A stretch of DNA of 64,000 nucleotides from Maniola hyperantus (taxonomy: Eukaryota; Arthropoda; Insecta; Lepidoptera; Nymphalidae). Numbering within the stretch: position 1 is the first letter of the stretch; each line of letters starts with the position of its first letter. Of this stretch, positions 1 through 11,790 are shown one piece after another. The stretch spans positions 2,480,001-2,544,000 of the forward strand of contig NC_048536.1 in NCBI RefSeq assembly GCF_902806685.2, given 5' to 3'. The notes beneath the pieces are model-generated. The model saw nothing but the letters and a program-made list of their open reading frames with translations. It made no database searches and had not been told where the DNA came from. The translations under genes and the position numbers were made by a program.

Positions 1-21
1 AATGTATGGAAATACATACTT

Positions 22-60
22 CCATACTAATATTATAAATGCGAAAGTGTGTCCGTCCAT
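22..60 (+). repeat. 5' fragment of a GTCT-type Helitron-like element
   Basis: The stretch matches the start shared by the fuller copies at 3675 and 41998 (ACTAATATTATAAATGCGAA) and stops after about 40 bases. Confidence 0.6.
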
Positions 61-109
61 GCGGTCCTCCCCAATAAATAAATTTGTCTGTGGTCCTGTG
101 ACATGTCAC

Positions 110-328
110 AATGTCGCACAGGCACAGCGCACTATGTCGCTCTGGCGTAAAAGGCAGCTTTAGTCGCGGTAGCAATACTACTTTACTTACTACTGTGATA
201 CCCGCGCAACCACCAGGCTGTCGAGGGAGGAACACAGGTTTTAGTGGGTGCAAGCCCCACATAACCCCTCTGTTTCCCCTGACGGAGGGGTATGCGTCAG
301 GCATTTCCTGTGTATAAAAAAAAAGGTA
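110..328 (+). repeat. Probable LINE 3' end with short poly-A
   Basis: GC-richer block with a small hairpin (CCCCTCTG/CGGAGGGG) that ends in TGTGTATAAAAAAAA. No conserved protein is readable. The A-tail and hairpin suggest the 3'UTR of a non-LTR retrotransposon; the family is not assigned. Confidence 0.4.
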
Positions 329-421
329 TAGTTAGGTATTTCAGCACGTAGGTACATGTGCACTGGCGAATCTTAATTACAGTAAAATACCGGTTCACGA
401 TATCACTACAATAACGAAATG

Positions 422-595
422 ATAAAGTCAAAGTCAAAGTCAAAGTCAAATGATTCATTCAAAATAGGTAATAAATTATACTCTTATTGATGGTCTGGTA
501 TGGTGTTAGATTTGTAAAATATAGTGGTGATAATTATTACTTGCGCAAACTTAAAACTAAAGCTACGAGGGTTCGAAACGCGCCCCTGGTCTGAG
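422..595 (+). repeat. Interspersed repeat with (AAAGTC)n head
   Basis: Begins with AAAGTC repeats and ends in a block with CTACGAGGGTTCGAAACGCG. Other copies lie at 22775-22905 (minus), 32410-32577 (minus) and 44320-44650 (plus, interrupted by a Helitron-like insert). Confidence 0.65.
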
Positions 596-879
596 AGATA
601 ACATTACTGCCTACAATAAAAACTTTATTTTGTAAGTCTCTTAATTTAAATTAGATTTCTAAAGGAGTCTTAGTATATAGTCCAGCAGCCGCCAAGGGAT
701 TTTTTTTCTGATTAATAACAAGGTGATTCTTCGTCCGTAGGTTCCGTTTCACGAGTCGCCCAACTTTTGTTCTGTGAAAATTCACTATAAAATAAAATAA
801 TTTTTTTTGAACATTGAGATAATTGGATAATAAACTCTGAAAAACAATTGTCGGCTGCTGGACTACCTAATAGAACGCG

Positions 880-935
880 ACAGGCTTTAGCGACAGGTCG
901 AGATGGCAATCGGGGAGGGAACGCCCCGACAAGAG
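880..935. repeat. Half copy of the CGCGACAGGT palindromic element
   Basis: Shares CGACAGGTCGAGATGGCAAT with the fuller hairpin copies at 12688, 16108 and 48821. Confidence 0.5.
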
Positions 936-1040
936 CGAGTGTAGAATGTAGATTGTAGAGCAGTATTTATAACCAGTAGAGTATCTTCGTGTGGTATCTT
1001 TATGTAAGTAAGTTTGTTATTTTCGTCCCACTGGTCAACC

Positions 1041-1114
1041 GGCCCATTAGCTCAGTTGGTTAGAGCGTCGTGCTAATAACGCGAAGGTCGCGGGTTCGAT
1101 CCCCTCATGGGCCA
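1041..1114 (+). tRNA. tRNA-Ile-AAT: tRNA-Ile (AAT anticodon)
   Basis: Full 74-nt cloverleaf. The acceptor arms GGCCCAT/ATGGGCC pair perfectly, the D arm holds TAGCTCAGTTGGTTAGAGC (A box), and the anticodon stem TCGTG/CGCGA closes loop CTAATAA, giving anticodon AAT. The T arm reads GCGGG TTCGATC CCCTC (B box) with one C-U mismatch, and the discriminator base is A. There is no intron. A run of nine T starts a few bases after the 3' end and fits a Pol III terminator. A near-identical gene lies at 18066-18139. Confidence 0.95.
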
Positions 1115-2439
1115 GTAACATTTTTTTTTCATTTTCTTCCTGTAATTATTTTTGCTGTAATATATTAATTTCTGTTATCACATGTAATACTTACTAGATA
1201 AACATCAGGTCATCAGGACATTGATAAAATTATCAAACAGTGATAAAAACTAAAGTACAGAAAGATCACAATAAGTACCTAGTCGCTAAAAACCAGTAGG
1301 TAGAATGATAACGCTACAAGATAAATAAACAACAAAATATTTTTTTTAAATTTGATAAACGAATTATTATTATTATTATTAATCTGAAAGGCTGGAAAAT
1401 GTAATTAGTAAAAATACAAGTAGGTATGTATAGTAATTAAGTTAAAGAACAAAATAAAAAACTAAATAATAAAATACAATCAAGAAAAACTATGTAAAGT
1501 AATAAAATAAAAAATAAAAACAAAATAACACTACCTACAGTTCAATTAATTAATTTTTTATTTGATTGATTGAATTTCTCTTTTTTAGTGAAAATATTGT
1601 TAGGCTCAGTTTTTTGTCAGTACCTATTCGTATTGACAGACCTTGCATTGTGGCCTGTGGGACTAAGGTAGGTACTTTTTACCCCAGAAAATTAAATAGT
1701 TCTCACCAGATTTTTAAACACCCTTAATACTTGCGAATAATATTGGCATAATCTAGTTCTTTCTATAAATACATACTTGCTACTTACTTAAATATAAATG
1801 CATTTTCTAAAGGCACATTTTGCAACATTCAAATGCAATATTATATCGCATTTACGCGTATGATTTATACGTTATACTAAGTAAGTGCCTAGTGCCTGAA
1901 CCAGTGGCAACCGGTAAGCTATCTAGGGTCAACCGTCGGAACATATGACCCACTCCCACTGAGCGACGCCATAAGTGGTCACAGATAAGATTAGTTGGTA
2001 ATAAATATGCCTGTGTGGTTATTTGTTCAAAACAGTTTTAATTAGGGCAGAATTTGGACAGAGGAAGGTTATTTCGATAGTTAGTACAATGTTATTTATA
2101 AGTTCTGTGTTTTCGGAAGGGTTTTCTTTATCTATTTATTTATTCATTCGTGTAGCAATAACTTAAAAATAAAATCATACTTACTTACTTTACTAAAAAG
2201 AGACCAAAACTCCTTGTTTATAAAGACTGTATTAATTATTATCAAATTCCTTGTTACTATGTACATTAATATCTGTACTACCTAGGTACCCACCAAAAGT
2301 ACTAGAGTATGAAAATAAACAGGCGTTTTCAAGGTGAACGCGATAACAGTATTTACCTATTTATCTCTGATAAAGTATTGCTTAAGCACAATAATTGCAC
2401 TTACTTATTATCAAATGCGTAAAATATTTATTTCTAACT
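1115..2439. other. AT-rich intergenic DNA, nothing recognised
   Basis: Apart from the T-run just after the tRNA and a short ATT repeat near 1365-1380, no gene, hairpin element or shared repeat was found here. Confidence 0.5.
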
Positions 2440-2626
2440 AGCTGCCCAGGCGAACTTCGTTCCGCCTAACAGTCGATTCAAATTTTTTAAATTTTTCTCT
2501 ACGTAAGAACCATCCTCGTACTTCAAGGAATATTATAAAAAAAGAATTAGCGAAATCGGTTCAGCTGTTTTCGAGATTTGCGATGAGCAACACATTTAGT
2601 GATTCATTTTTATATTATAGAAGATA
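2440..2626 (-). repeat. Helitron-like element, GGCGAACTTCG family
   Basis: Read on the minus strand the element ends in a hairpin (GGCGG..GAAGTTCGCC) followed by AGCTAG. The body matches the copies at 3179-3372 and 26925-27127. Confidence 0.65.
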
Positions 2627-2942
2627 GGGCGTTGTCTTTGTTATTTTATGCTTAGAAAATACTTTCTGAAAAGTGCGTTACATTGAAACGATATTACTTT
2701 AACGGCGTTACTGAATACCTACAGATTTATAGCACAATTAAAGGGAAAAATCTGAAAACCGGTGAATTTGTGGTTAGGTAGGTACGTAGTACGTACATTA
2801 CAAAAAAAAGGTTTTATTTCTTGTAAGATGGTAGAAAGCCTTCGATTGCCTTTGATTGTCTTTAAATTGACTCCGTCATCCTCCTAAGTTCCCTATAAGT
2901 AGGTAATTATAGTTTTTCCCTAGGTATATTATAGTACCTACA

Positions 2943-3178
2943 TTAGCGTATTCCCGCGACTTCGTCCGCGTGGACTACACAAATTTCAAACTCCTATTTC
3001 ACCCCCTTAGGGGTTGAATTTTCAAAAATCAGTTATTAGCGGATCCCTACGTCATAATAGCTATCTACATGCCAAATTTCAGCCCGATCCGTCCAGTAGT
3101 TTGAGCTGTGCGGTGATAGATCAGTCAGTCAGTCTCAGTCAGTCAGTCAGTCACCTTTTCGTTTTATATATTTAAGAC
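2943..3178 (-). repeat. Helitron-like element, GTCA microsatellite family
   Basis: On the minus strand it runs from a TATATAAAA-type start through (TGAC)n to a terminal hairpin CGCGGACGAAGTCGCG. It abuts the next element at 3179. Confidence 0.75.
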
Positions 3179-3372
3179 TAGCTGACCCGGCGAACTTCGT
3201 ACCGCCTAACAGTCGATTCTTTTTCAGGCAATTTTTTAAATTTTTCCCTCCATAAGAACCCATGCTCGTACTTCAAGGAATATTATAAAAAAAGAATTAG
3301 CGAAATCGGTTTAGCTGTTCTCGAGATTTGCGATCAGCAATACATTTAGCGATTCATTTTTATATAATATAA
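3179..3372 (-). repeat. Helitron-like element, GGCGAACTTCG family
   Basis: Second copy of the family at 2440. Its minus-strand 3' end (hairpin, then GGGTCAGCTAGT) touches the 5' end of the preceding GTCA-type element. Confidence 0.7.
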
Positions 3373-3674
3373 GCAGATTTTTTTTACTCGAACATAATAT
3401 GAACATTTAGGTATATCTGATGTATCTCCTCCAATAAGCTCCTGCAGTGTTTATTACAATGCGTTATCCAAGTTAATAAGTAATAATGATTACCAGTAGA
3501 TGTGAACATCATTTACAACGTTACAGACAGGTGTAGTATCTGATATCGCGCTATCAGTCCATCACGTTAATAACAAATACCTATATAGCCGCATCAGCCT
3601 TATCACGCGTGATACAATTGACAAAATAATCATCGCGCACGAGCATTGCGCGTGATGGAATATTTTCAGTCAAT

Positions 3675-3915
3675 CTATACAAATATTATAAATGCAAAAG
3701 TGTGTCTGTCTGTCTGTCTGTCTGTCTATCTGTCTGTCTGTCTGCTAGCTATTCAAGGCCCATCCGTTCAACCGATTTTGATGAATTTTGATACAGAGAC
3801 AGCTTGCGTCCCAGGGAAGGACATAGCCTACTTTTTATCCCGGAAAATCAAAGAGTTCCCATGGGATTTTTAAAAACCTAAATCCATGCGGACGAAGTCG
3901 CGGGCATTATCTAGT
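3675..3915 (+). repeat. Helitron-like element, GTCT microsatellite family
   Basis: Starts at AAATATTATAAATGC, carries (GTCT)n, and ends with GCGGACGAAGTCGCGGGC then CTAGT. This matches a Helitron-like 3' terminus (hairpin near a CTAG-type end, no terminal inverted repeats). Confidence 0.75.
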
Positions 3916-3957
3916 ATTATAATAAGACCAAATTAGGGGCCAAATTAAGGGCCTTAT

Positions 3958-4386
3958 TTTTAGGGTTCCGTACCTCAAAAGGAAAAACGGAACCCTTATA
4001 GGATCACTTTGTTTTCTGTCTGTCTGTCTGTCTTTCTGTCAAGAAACCTACAGTTCCCGTTGACCTAGAATCATGAAATTTGGCAGGTAGGTAGGTCTTG
4101 TAGCAGACATTTGGGGAAAAATCTGAAAACCGTGAATTTGTGGTTATATCACACAAAAAAAATTAAATTGTGGTCATGAACTAATAAATAATTAGTAGTT
4201 TCAATTTTCGAAGTAAGATAACTATATTAAGTGGGGTTTCATATGAAAGGTCTTCACCTGTGCTTTCTAAAACAGATTTTTATTTATTTTTACACATAGT
4301 TTTTGAATTATCGTGCAAAATGTCGAAAAAATACGACTGTAATACGGAACCCTCGTTGCGCGAGCCCGACTGGGCCGGTTTTTTGA
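3958..4386 (+). repeat. AGGGTTCCGTA hairpin element (MINE-2-like)
   Basis: Begins AGGGTTCCGTACCTCAAAAG, folds back on CGGAACCCTTATAGG, carries (GTCT)n, and ends with TACGGAACCCTCG..GGCCGG then TTTTTT. From memory this fits the lepidopteran MINE-2 miniature element; the name was not checked. Confidence 0.75.
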
Positions 4387-4601
4387 AGTCTTAACTAAGT
4401 AGGTGGTAAGTTTCAGATAAGCATCAAAGTAAGTAAGCTTTATCGAAATTATGATAATAAGTAGGTTTACTTAGTCGGGCGATGTAAGTTTATCGTGAGT
4501 ATGAGATTAGTATACATTGTTGTACCTTTAGATTGTGGAGCACTCGAGCTAACCTTATCTTTGAAGGGTAATCTCGCCTCCTGCAGTTTTATCTATCTTA
4601 T

Positions 4602-4857
4602 ACCGGCTCACTACTGAGAACGGGTCTCCTCTCAGAATGATAAGGGTTTGGACTTATATGGACAAATCTCAGGAGTCAGGGATGCAGAGGGAGAGGGATG
4701 TGGGAGCTCACGATGTTTTCCTTCACCGTTAAGGCAAGTGATATTTAATTACTTAAAACGCACATAGCTCCGAAAAGTTAGGGGTGCGTGCCCGGGATTG
4801 AACCCCATGACCTCCGATTAGAAGGCGGACGTTCTAACCACAAGGCTATCACAGGTT
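4602..4857 (-). repeat. tRNA-derived SINE, family A
   Basis: On the minus strand it has a tRNA-like head (TGTGATAGCCTTGTGGTTAG and a GGTTCAATCCC box), then a body ending near TAGTGAGCCGG. The best copies are 31231-31545 and 51300-51610. Confidence 0.7.
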
Positions 4858-6500
4858 TGATAGGTATTTAATTAATGTTTTAACCTCACAAAATACTGGG
4901 GACGGGCAAACTAGTGATTTTACATCTCCTATCTGCCTATCTTCAGTCCCTGTCTATAACTTGAAAAAGTATACATACAAGGCATTGCTCGAAAATCATA
5001 GTCGCCAAACCAAGGCTCTGATCTGTCTATTTAAATTTTAACGATGCGCATTGATGTATATGTCTGAGATATCTGAGAACCTGGCTTAATGACGTTATGC
5101 AACGTGCTTGCGTTGGCAAAGGTACTGGCACTGGTACAGGTAACGGTACTGGCAGAACGTAATGTTTATACCCTTGGGGTACAGTAAAATAGGCGAGCTG
5201 CGGGAAAGCGCGAGGAGAAGCGCATTCTAGCGAGGTGCGCAGATATTTCCGCCAGGTTGTAGAATACTTATTCAAATCGCTGACGATGCGTGGCAAAATA
5301 ATAAAGAGTGCCTAATTAAACAATGATTCGTCGCATCATGATGATAATGCCGAATTAATAACAAGTAACCAGTAAGTAGGTACCTATTATACATTGTGCC
5401 TATGTTTACGTTTGATTTTATCAAAGGCCATTTCTGATGAGTTATCCAGCCGGCTAAGTTAATTCAAGCGTACGTTGCGCGCGGCACGTAGGCCCTATTT
5501 GTGGCATGCCGGCGCGGGCGGCCGTGCAGTCCTACGCGGCTCTACGTAGCTCTACGCAGCCCTACACAGGCATTTCCCAACTTTGTATTTTTAATTTTTT
5601 TATTAAACACACAATACAGATTATGACAATAATAATTGACTGAGTAATTGCCATGAATGTTAAAACTAGTTACTCTCCAAAAAAAAAGTGTGTACAGAAG
5701 CAGTTATAATCGGACGTGTCACTACACAACTCAATAATAGACAATACCTGTGTGTAGAAAATCGAACACAAATTAAAGTACTTACATGCTATTATGATAG
5801 TTATTATATAAAACAAAAACGTATAATATATGGATATAAATTATAAGAACCTTGAAAAAACTTTAGGGGAATTAATTGAATTGAATTGAATAAGTAGAAT
5901 AACGGTATTATAATATGTTGTGTAGGGTACTACAACTAACCGATATGACTCTGCAAGTCGATCTTCAAGGTTTTTTAACGTCGCGATATCTTATATAACG
6001 TGGTGGTCTCAAAAACCAGTAGGTAAGCCTCGATAAATGACAAGATATAGTCAAGCAAACAAAAATTTTTACGGTTTAGAAACCAAATAAACCGGCGACA
6101 ACTCTTAGATACTAATGAACGACCCGTTTGAAATCCAGACGACCCAGACGTCACTGAGGTTGCCAATGAGTCGGTGCCATTTTGTTTGTTCAATAACCCC
6201 GTCCATACGAAATAATATATAAGTCAATGCCAGTAAGTAAGTAGATAAGTATCGACTGAGCTCTAAACAAAAGTAAACCAAAATCAATTTTTCAATACGT
6301 AATTGAACAAACAATACGTACAATATGTAACTTGTTAGCAAAATTGCCGTTTCTATTTAAAAAGCAATCTTCTCGCCATCCCGATGAAACTTATTTTCTT
6401 TGCCGAACAGTTTCCTGTTTTGCCTCAGCACCGCTATTTTCGTTCTCTGCAGTCTAAGCGATCTAAGTTACTAGAGCAAAGAGATTTATGTAATAACTAT
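4858..6500. other. Intergenic DNA with one GC-rich patch, no gene
   Basis: Region 5090-5275 has imperfect GGTACTGGCACTGGTAC repeats, and 5465-5570 is GC-rich with a CTACGYRGCYCTACG motif repeated about four times. No coding potential could be supported. Confidence 0.4.
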
Positions 6501-6745
6501 CTTATGCTCGCGACTTCATCCGCGTGGACTACAAAAATTTCAAACCTCTATTTCACCCCTTAGGAGTTGAATTTTCAAAAACCCTTTCTTAGCGGATGCC
6601 TACGTCATAATAGCTATCTGCATGCCAAATTTCAGCCCGATCTGTCCAGTAGTTTGAGCTGTGCATTGATAGATAAGTCAGTCAGTCAGTCATTCAGTCA
6701 GTCAGTCAGTCAGTCAGTCACCTTTTCCTTTTATATATTTAGATA
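6501..6745 (-). repeat. Helitron-like element, GTCA microsatellite family
   Basis: Same organisation as the copy at 2943, with about ten GTCA units at the left-hand end of the element read on the minus strand. Confidence 0.75.
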
Positions 6746-6833
6746 TATTTAAATATTTCCTTTTTCCTCAATTTATCGTCATTATATATTATCTTTGTTT
6801 TAATGAAAATATTACAATAAAACTTGAAACCTG

Positions 6834-6995
6834 TCAGCTTGAGAGGTCTCTGTAAAGTTCTCAAAGGTGTGTGAAGTTTTCTAATCTGCACTAAGCCAGC
6901 GTGGTATAGAGTATGGCCAAAATCCTTCTCATTAGAGCGGAGACCCGTGCTCTGTAGTGAGCCGGTCATGGGTGGATTATGATGATGATGAGGAC
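6834..6995 (+). repeat. SINE family A, 3' part only
   Basis: Carries the distal body (TTCTCAAAGGTGTGTGAAGT to GAGCCGG) and the (GAT)n tail. The tRNA-like head is missing. Confidence 0.65.
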
Positions 6996-7379
6996 ATACT
7001 TAAATAATTCCATCCACTTTCCATGACAAGTTGACAAATCATTTTGACAAAAAATGCAGAACACTTACTATAATAATAATGTGCAATGCATAATTTCAAT
7101 CGAAATGTTGCATGTAATAGAAGTGTTGCTTTTATTACAAATCTGTCTGATCCAAGAAGGGCTTTTCGTGGTAGCTTTATATACTTTAGACAAAAAATGG
7201 CGATTATTTGGATGAATTTAAGCTGTATTCTAATAGTACATGGAGTTATTAACTTTTAACAATTATTATAACTCTTAAAAAATTTATTAAGTGCACATCA
7301 AGATTGATGTGTTCATAAGCTTTTCTGGTACGTCCTTAAATCACTGTTTTGTAATGGTAGGTCCACGCTACATCCCCTA

Positions 7380-7530
7380 ACTTACGCCTTGACATTGGCA
7401 GAGGGCGAGGGCGAGCCCTGGTTTGCATCGCAGGCTGCGCGGCATGAATGGTTGACGTCACGGGGCTGCGCGCGCACCCCGCCCAACCTTGAACTTGCAT
7501 CGATCGCCCCTGCACTTGACAGTGGGCTAT
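7380..7530. promoter_or_regulatory. GC-rich island with perfect CRE palindrome
   Basis: A roughly 150-bp GC-rich patch in AT-rich DNA that holds TGACGTCA at 7453-7460, flanked by CACGGGGCTGCGCGCGCAC. It is unlike any repeat in the window. It could be an enhancer or promoter, or a unique exon fragment; function is inferred from composition and motif only. Confidence 0.3.
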
Positions 7531-8094
7531 ATCTATCTACTTCTACTATGCTATACGCCTTCATCCAAGTATACGCCTCATCGAAATGACGCCCTTTGCT
7601 GTCAACATTGTTACCTGTTTGTGAGCTATTTTAATCTGTCAAATGGGGTGGGTTATATAATTTTGTTACATGACGAGTGATGACGTGGGAAACTAGGTGT
7701 GTCCTAAACTCCTAACAGAAAGTGGTCTAATGACACTAACTATAAATGGTGGTATAGGAACTTTTACCATTTAATTAGAGCACCGCGCTAGCAGGTTCTA
7801 TCACTTGTTAGTGGAACAGGTTTTTAGTAAACAGCTCTAAGTTTCTTACTGGCTTTTGGGCTGTAAGAAACTTGGGCACATAACTCCGAAAAGTTAGAAG
7901 GGCGTGCCCGCCTAGATCTCGAGGCAGCTACGAGGGTAATACAGTTTTCTAAATGGACTATGCCAAAGATTCGCTTCGTCGCCCCTTCATTCAGCTTTAC
8001 TTCACCATTGCCATGTGACATACCGACACACAAACGCACTTCCACACCAGAAATAAAAAATCCATAGACTACAAAGTAATCTAAATCTATCTTC

Positions 8095-8348
8095 TATCTA
8101 AATATATAAAAGGAAAAGGTGACTGACTGACTGTCTGACTGACTGACTGAATGACTGACTGACTGACTGATCTATCAACGCACAGCTCAAACTACTGGAC
8201 GGATCGGGCTGAAATTTGGCATGCAGATAGCTATTATGACGTAAGCATCCCCTAAGAAAGGATTTTTGAAAATTCAACTCCTAAGGGGGTGAAATAGGGT
8301 TTTGAAATTTTGTAATCCACGCGGACGAAGTCGCGAGCATAAGCTAGT
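8095..8348 (+). repeat. GTCA-type Helitron-like element, copy 1 of 3 in a row
   Basis: Starts AAATATATAAAAGGAAAAGG, carries TGAC repeats, and ends GCGGACGAAGTCGCGAGC then AAGCTAGT. Confidence 0.8.
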
Positions 8349-8560
8349 ATACCTATAAAAGGAAAAGGTGACTGACTCACTGATCTATCAACGCACTGCT
8401 CAAACTACTGGACGTATAGGGCTGAAATTTGGCATTCAGATATAGCTATTATGACGTAGGCATGCGCTAAGAAAGGATTTTTGAAAATTGTACCCCTAAG
8501 CGGGTGAAATAGGGGGTCTGGTGTAGTCCACGCGGAAGAAAGCCGCTAGTATTAGCTAGT
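8349..8560 (+). repeat. GTCA-type Helitron-like element, copy 2 of 3 in a row
   Basis: Starts directly after the CTAGT of copy 1. Its terminal hairpin is degraded (GCGGAAGAAAGCCGCTAG). Confidence 0.75.
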
Positions 8561-8788
8561 CTAAATATATAAAAGGAAAAGGTGACTGACTGACTGACTG
8601 ACTGAATGATTTATCAACGCACTGTTCAAACTACTGGACTTATAGGGCTGAAGTTTGGCATGCAGATAGCTATTATGACGTAGGCATGCACTAAGAAAGG
8701 ATTTCTGAAAATTCTACACATAAGGGGGTGAAATAGGGGTCTGAAGTTTGTGAAGTCCACGCGGACGAAGTTGCAAACATAAGCTAGT
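8561..8788 (+). repeat. GTCA-type Helitron-like element, copy 3 of 3 in a row
   Basis: Starts directly after the CTAGT of copy 2 and ends AAGCTAGT. The three copies differ at many positions, so they do not come from one recent tandem duplication. Confidence 0.75.
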
Positions 8789-9610
8789 TCCTTCATAAGC
8801 GAAGATAGACTGCTAAAATGTAAATTGTACAGTGAATAAATCTAGACGTGAGTAGATTCGACGATATTTCTTTCCTAACAACACCCGTCGATGTCGTAAA
8901 TAAATGTTTAGCAAAACAATTTTGTAATCAAGGGATGGACTAAAGAAAACATATTTTCAATGTTCGCAAATACGCAAATAAACCTTCAGCTGAAATTGAA
9001 TAACCACAGTGAAGCTACGGCGTAGCAGGCGTTACGTAACTGTAAATTAGGGCACGTGGTTGTATTTACGTACAGCTAAATCTTGAGTTATTTTACTATA
9101 GGAGTTTTCAAATAGATAAATAAGTACTTAGGTATACTAATAAATAACACTATGTACACCAAAACTGCACAGAAAAATTCTTATCCAGGTAGGTATAAGT
9201 ACATATGTAGGTAGGTCGATATAATGTTATGTAATGGTTTTCAGAGATAACCTAAAAGTTGAAAAACCCTGAATTTCAATTATCAGCTTAAGTAACTTTT
9301 CACGGCCCATTAGTTAAACTGTTTTCAACTACATTTGGTTCAGAGGTTGTATCTCTGGGAAGGACTTAGGCTAGTTTTTGTCCCGGAAAATAAAGAGTTC
9401 CCTACGGGATTTTAAAAATCTGATTCTACGTGGACGAAATGGTATAAAGATAGCTTGCATCCTGGAGATGGTCGTAAAGTACTTTTTACCCTCGAAAATC
9501 AAAGTTACCTACGGGATTTTTAAAAAACTTAAATTCACTTAGACGAAGTCGCGACTTAGTAATAATATGAAGTGACTCTATATAGAACACCAAAAAATTA
9601 AATTATCATT
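8789..9610. other. Intergenic DNA with decayed Helitron-like pieces
   Basis: Degenerate pieces of the GTCT-type element are visible at 9310-9450 and 9455-9560 (CCCGGAAAATMAAGAGTTCC and similar). No gene is seen. Confidence 0.45.
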
Positions 9611-9838
9611 ACCCATAATATTATAAATACGAATGTTTTTTTGTTTGTCGGTTTACTGTTCTATTGGTTGTTTCTTCAATCGCGCCGCAACGGATATCAA
9701 CGGGTTGACTTAATCTTTACATGGTTCAAGGCCTGGAGAGTGACATAAAAGTAACTTTTTATCCCGGAAAATCAATGAGTTTCCACGCGATTTTTGAAAA
9801 TCTAAATCCGCGCGGACGAAATCGCAAGCAATTAAGTA
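9611..9838 (+). repeat. GTCT/GTTT-type Helitron-like element
   Basis: Starts CATAATATTATAAATACGAA and runs to GCGCGGACGAAATCGCAAGC; the terminal CTAGT is lost. Confidence 0.65.
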
Positions 9839-9892
9839 TGAAAAATAATATTCTCATGCCCTATCCAAATTTTCTCTTGTAAGCAAATAATG

Positions 9893-10075
9893 GCACCGAT
9901 TCTGTTGTCTTTCTCTAAACTAAATTTAGAGTATCTGCATCCTTTTCTTTTTAATATTGCTAAAAAAGGACGGAACATAAATTTTACATTCAAAGACTAA
10001 ATTTTAGTGCACGCAAAAAATTTAAACACTAGGCTCGCGACTGGCAGCTTAAGTCACGAGGTTTGACAGCTCTAA
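9893..10075 (+). repeat. Interspersed repeat paired with 17852-18030
   Basis: Shares CTCTAAACTAAATTTAGAGT, AAAAAAGGACGGAAC and GGCTCGCGACTGGCAGCT with 17852-18030, where it lies just upstream of the second tRNA-Ile. Confidence 0.6.
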
Positions 10076-10204
10076 ATTAAATTTAAAACTGTGTCTGTCT
10101 TTTTCATATTACATAAGTAAGAAGAGGATGCGAATACTGAAAAATTTAGTTGCGGTCAGAAGCAGTACCAATGTTTCAAGTAAAAAGGTGGTGTAAGTAA
10201 ATAA

Positions 10205-10330
10205 TTTTGCACGGGCCGGTACACCAACACCTCCCAACTGTCCCCCTTCCCCCAGCGTGGGCGTCTGACGTCAGAGTTCCCCTCAACTTGACATTCGCGG
10301 CTCGATCGATCGTTTGCCGGCGAGGCCGAC
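10205..10330. promoter_or_regulatory. GC-rich island with perfect CRE palindrome
   Basis: GC-rich patch with TGACGTCA at 10266-10273. It is not shared with other repeats here. A regulatory role is only inferred. Confidence 0.3.
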
Positions 10331-10486
10331 TTTACGCACCTCAATGAAAACTCGCAACATTGACAAATACCTGACTCTATTCAATCAAGATTCAATCAAT
10401 TGGTGGTCATCGAATAGGTTACGCTATAGATAGGTAAGGTTTTCGTGAAGAAAAACATCGCGAGGAAAGCTGCATGCCGTTCTCCA

Positions 10487-10624
10487 TAATTATCTCAAAA
10501 GTCAAAGGTGTGTGAAGTCTGCCAATCCGCACTTGGCCAGCATGCTAGACTATGGCCAAACCCCCTCTGAGACGGGAGACCCGTGCTCTGTAGTGAGCCG
10601 GCGATGGGTTGATCATGATGATAG
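10487..10624 (+). repeat. SINE family A, 3' part only
   Basis: Distal SINE body from the AAAGGTGTGTGAAGTCTGCC segment through TAGTGAGCCGGCGATGGGTT. Confidence 0.65.
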
Positions 10625-11029
10625 GTAGGTACACAGGCGCGATTTATGACAAAGGTATTTAAAAAAAAGTATTGGTATGTACCATTGTACACTTTTCGAT
10701 TGTTAATTATTGAATTTGTAAGATAAGTAATTACCTGATGTTGGTGATAGTATTATAAGTAATTAATTATTTTGAAACTGTAAAAACCTAAGAGTCGAAA
10801 TCTCGTTCTCTTAGTCGAGTTGATGCAGAAGGATCTGGAAACCCACCGCATTATCATTCCAAGAAAATTCCTAGCATTATATGGTTAATGGAAAGGGGTT
10901 ACAACCCTCAGCAATGAGGAACACCTACGGAGGAGAGAAAGAAAACTCAAGTTATCTATTTATTTCATAAAATGATACACCGTTCGTATAACAAAGGATG
11001 TGTAGAGACTAGAGAGGCATAGAGGCTCG

Positions 11030-11125
11030 TACTGACCTCCCCTCCCCCCCTCCCCGCGTGACCTTAGCCGACCTCGACCGCGCCCGTGACGTCATTGCAA
11101 CCCGCGGGCTTCACAACTCGAAATG
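11030..11125. promoter_or_regulatory. GC-rich island with perfect CRE palindrome
   Basis: C-rich tract followed by GACCTCGACCGCGCCCG and TGACGTCA at 11087-11094, in otherwise AT-rich DNA. Function is not shown by sequence. Confidence 0.3.
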
Positions 11126-11397
11126 GCTGAATTAAATGTATATGTCTTCAAAAAAGGTAAATCTCTATCTTTCATCTCTTACTAAGTAGATGATGCCCGT
11201 GGCTTCATCATTTATTGATCATGTAGTATTTATTCAAACCACGATCAAATTTTTTAAACGCTAAAGTAAATAGGTACTTGTTGCTCTACGAGAAAGCTAC
11301 GCGGGATATTTTCTGACGTAGCAGCGTAGTGGCATTGGTTTGGTTCTTTCGAATCACGGTTTTCCAAATCGAAAAGTCACACGTCGCGGACATCAGC

Positions 11398-11601
11398 TAG
11401 TCTATAAATATAAAAATAAAACTGACTGACTGATCTATCAACGCACTGGTCAAACTACTGGACGGATCGGGCTGAAATTTGACTTCCAGATAGGTTATGA
11501 CGTAGACATCCGCTAAGAAAGGATTTTTTAAAATTCGACCCCTAGAGGGTAAAATGAGGGGTGTGTAGTCCACGCGGACGAAATCGCGGGAATAAGCTAG
11601 T
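11398..11601 (+). repeat. Helitron-like element, GTCA family
   Basis: Short TGAC run, the usual body, then GCGGACGAAATCGCGGG and AAGCTAGT. Confidence 0.75.
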
Positions 11602-11639
11602 GAAAAATAAACAAAGAATTGATAAAGTACGCGGCCAAA

Positions 11640-11790
11640 ATGATAAATATAGATCTTTAAAAGGAGACAGCAGATTTGTAAAACATAGTCTCGGTCGTTG
11701 AGACCGACAAAGCGTCATATATTATCGGGTATGAGTGACAGAAACAACGCTCTACAAAGGTGAAATGTCATTCTAAAGTCCGTTGTCCAT
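11640..11790. repeat. Partial GAGCGTTGTCTCTGTCACTC-type MITE
   Basis: Shares the TCGGTCGTTGAGACCGACA and 'GAAACAACGCTCTACAAAGG' type arms with the fold-back elements at 20960-21085 and 21193-21340. Confidence 0.5.

Noticed and set aside
6670..6720. GTCA and GTCT short tandem runs as CRISPR arrays
   Set aside because: They are 4-bp microsatellites inside Helitron-like elements in a eukaryote; there are no spacers.
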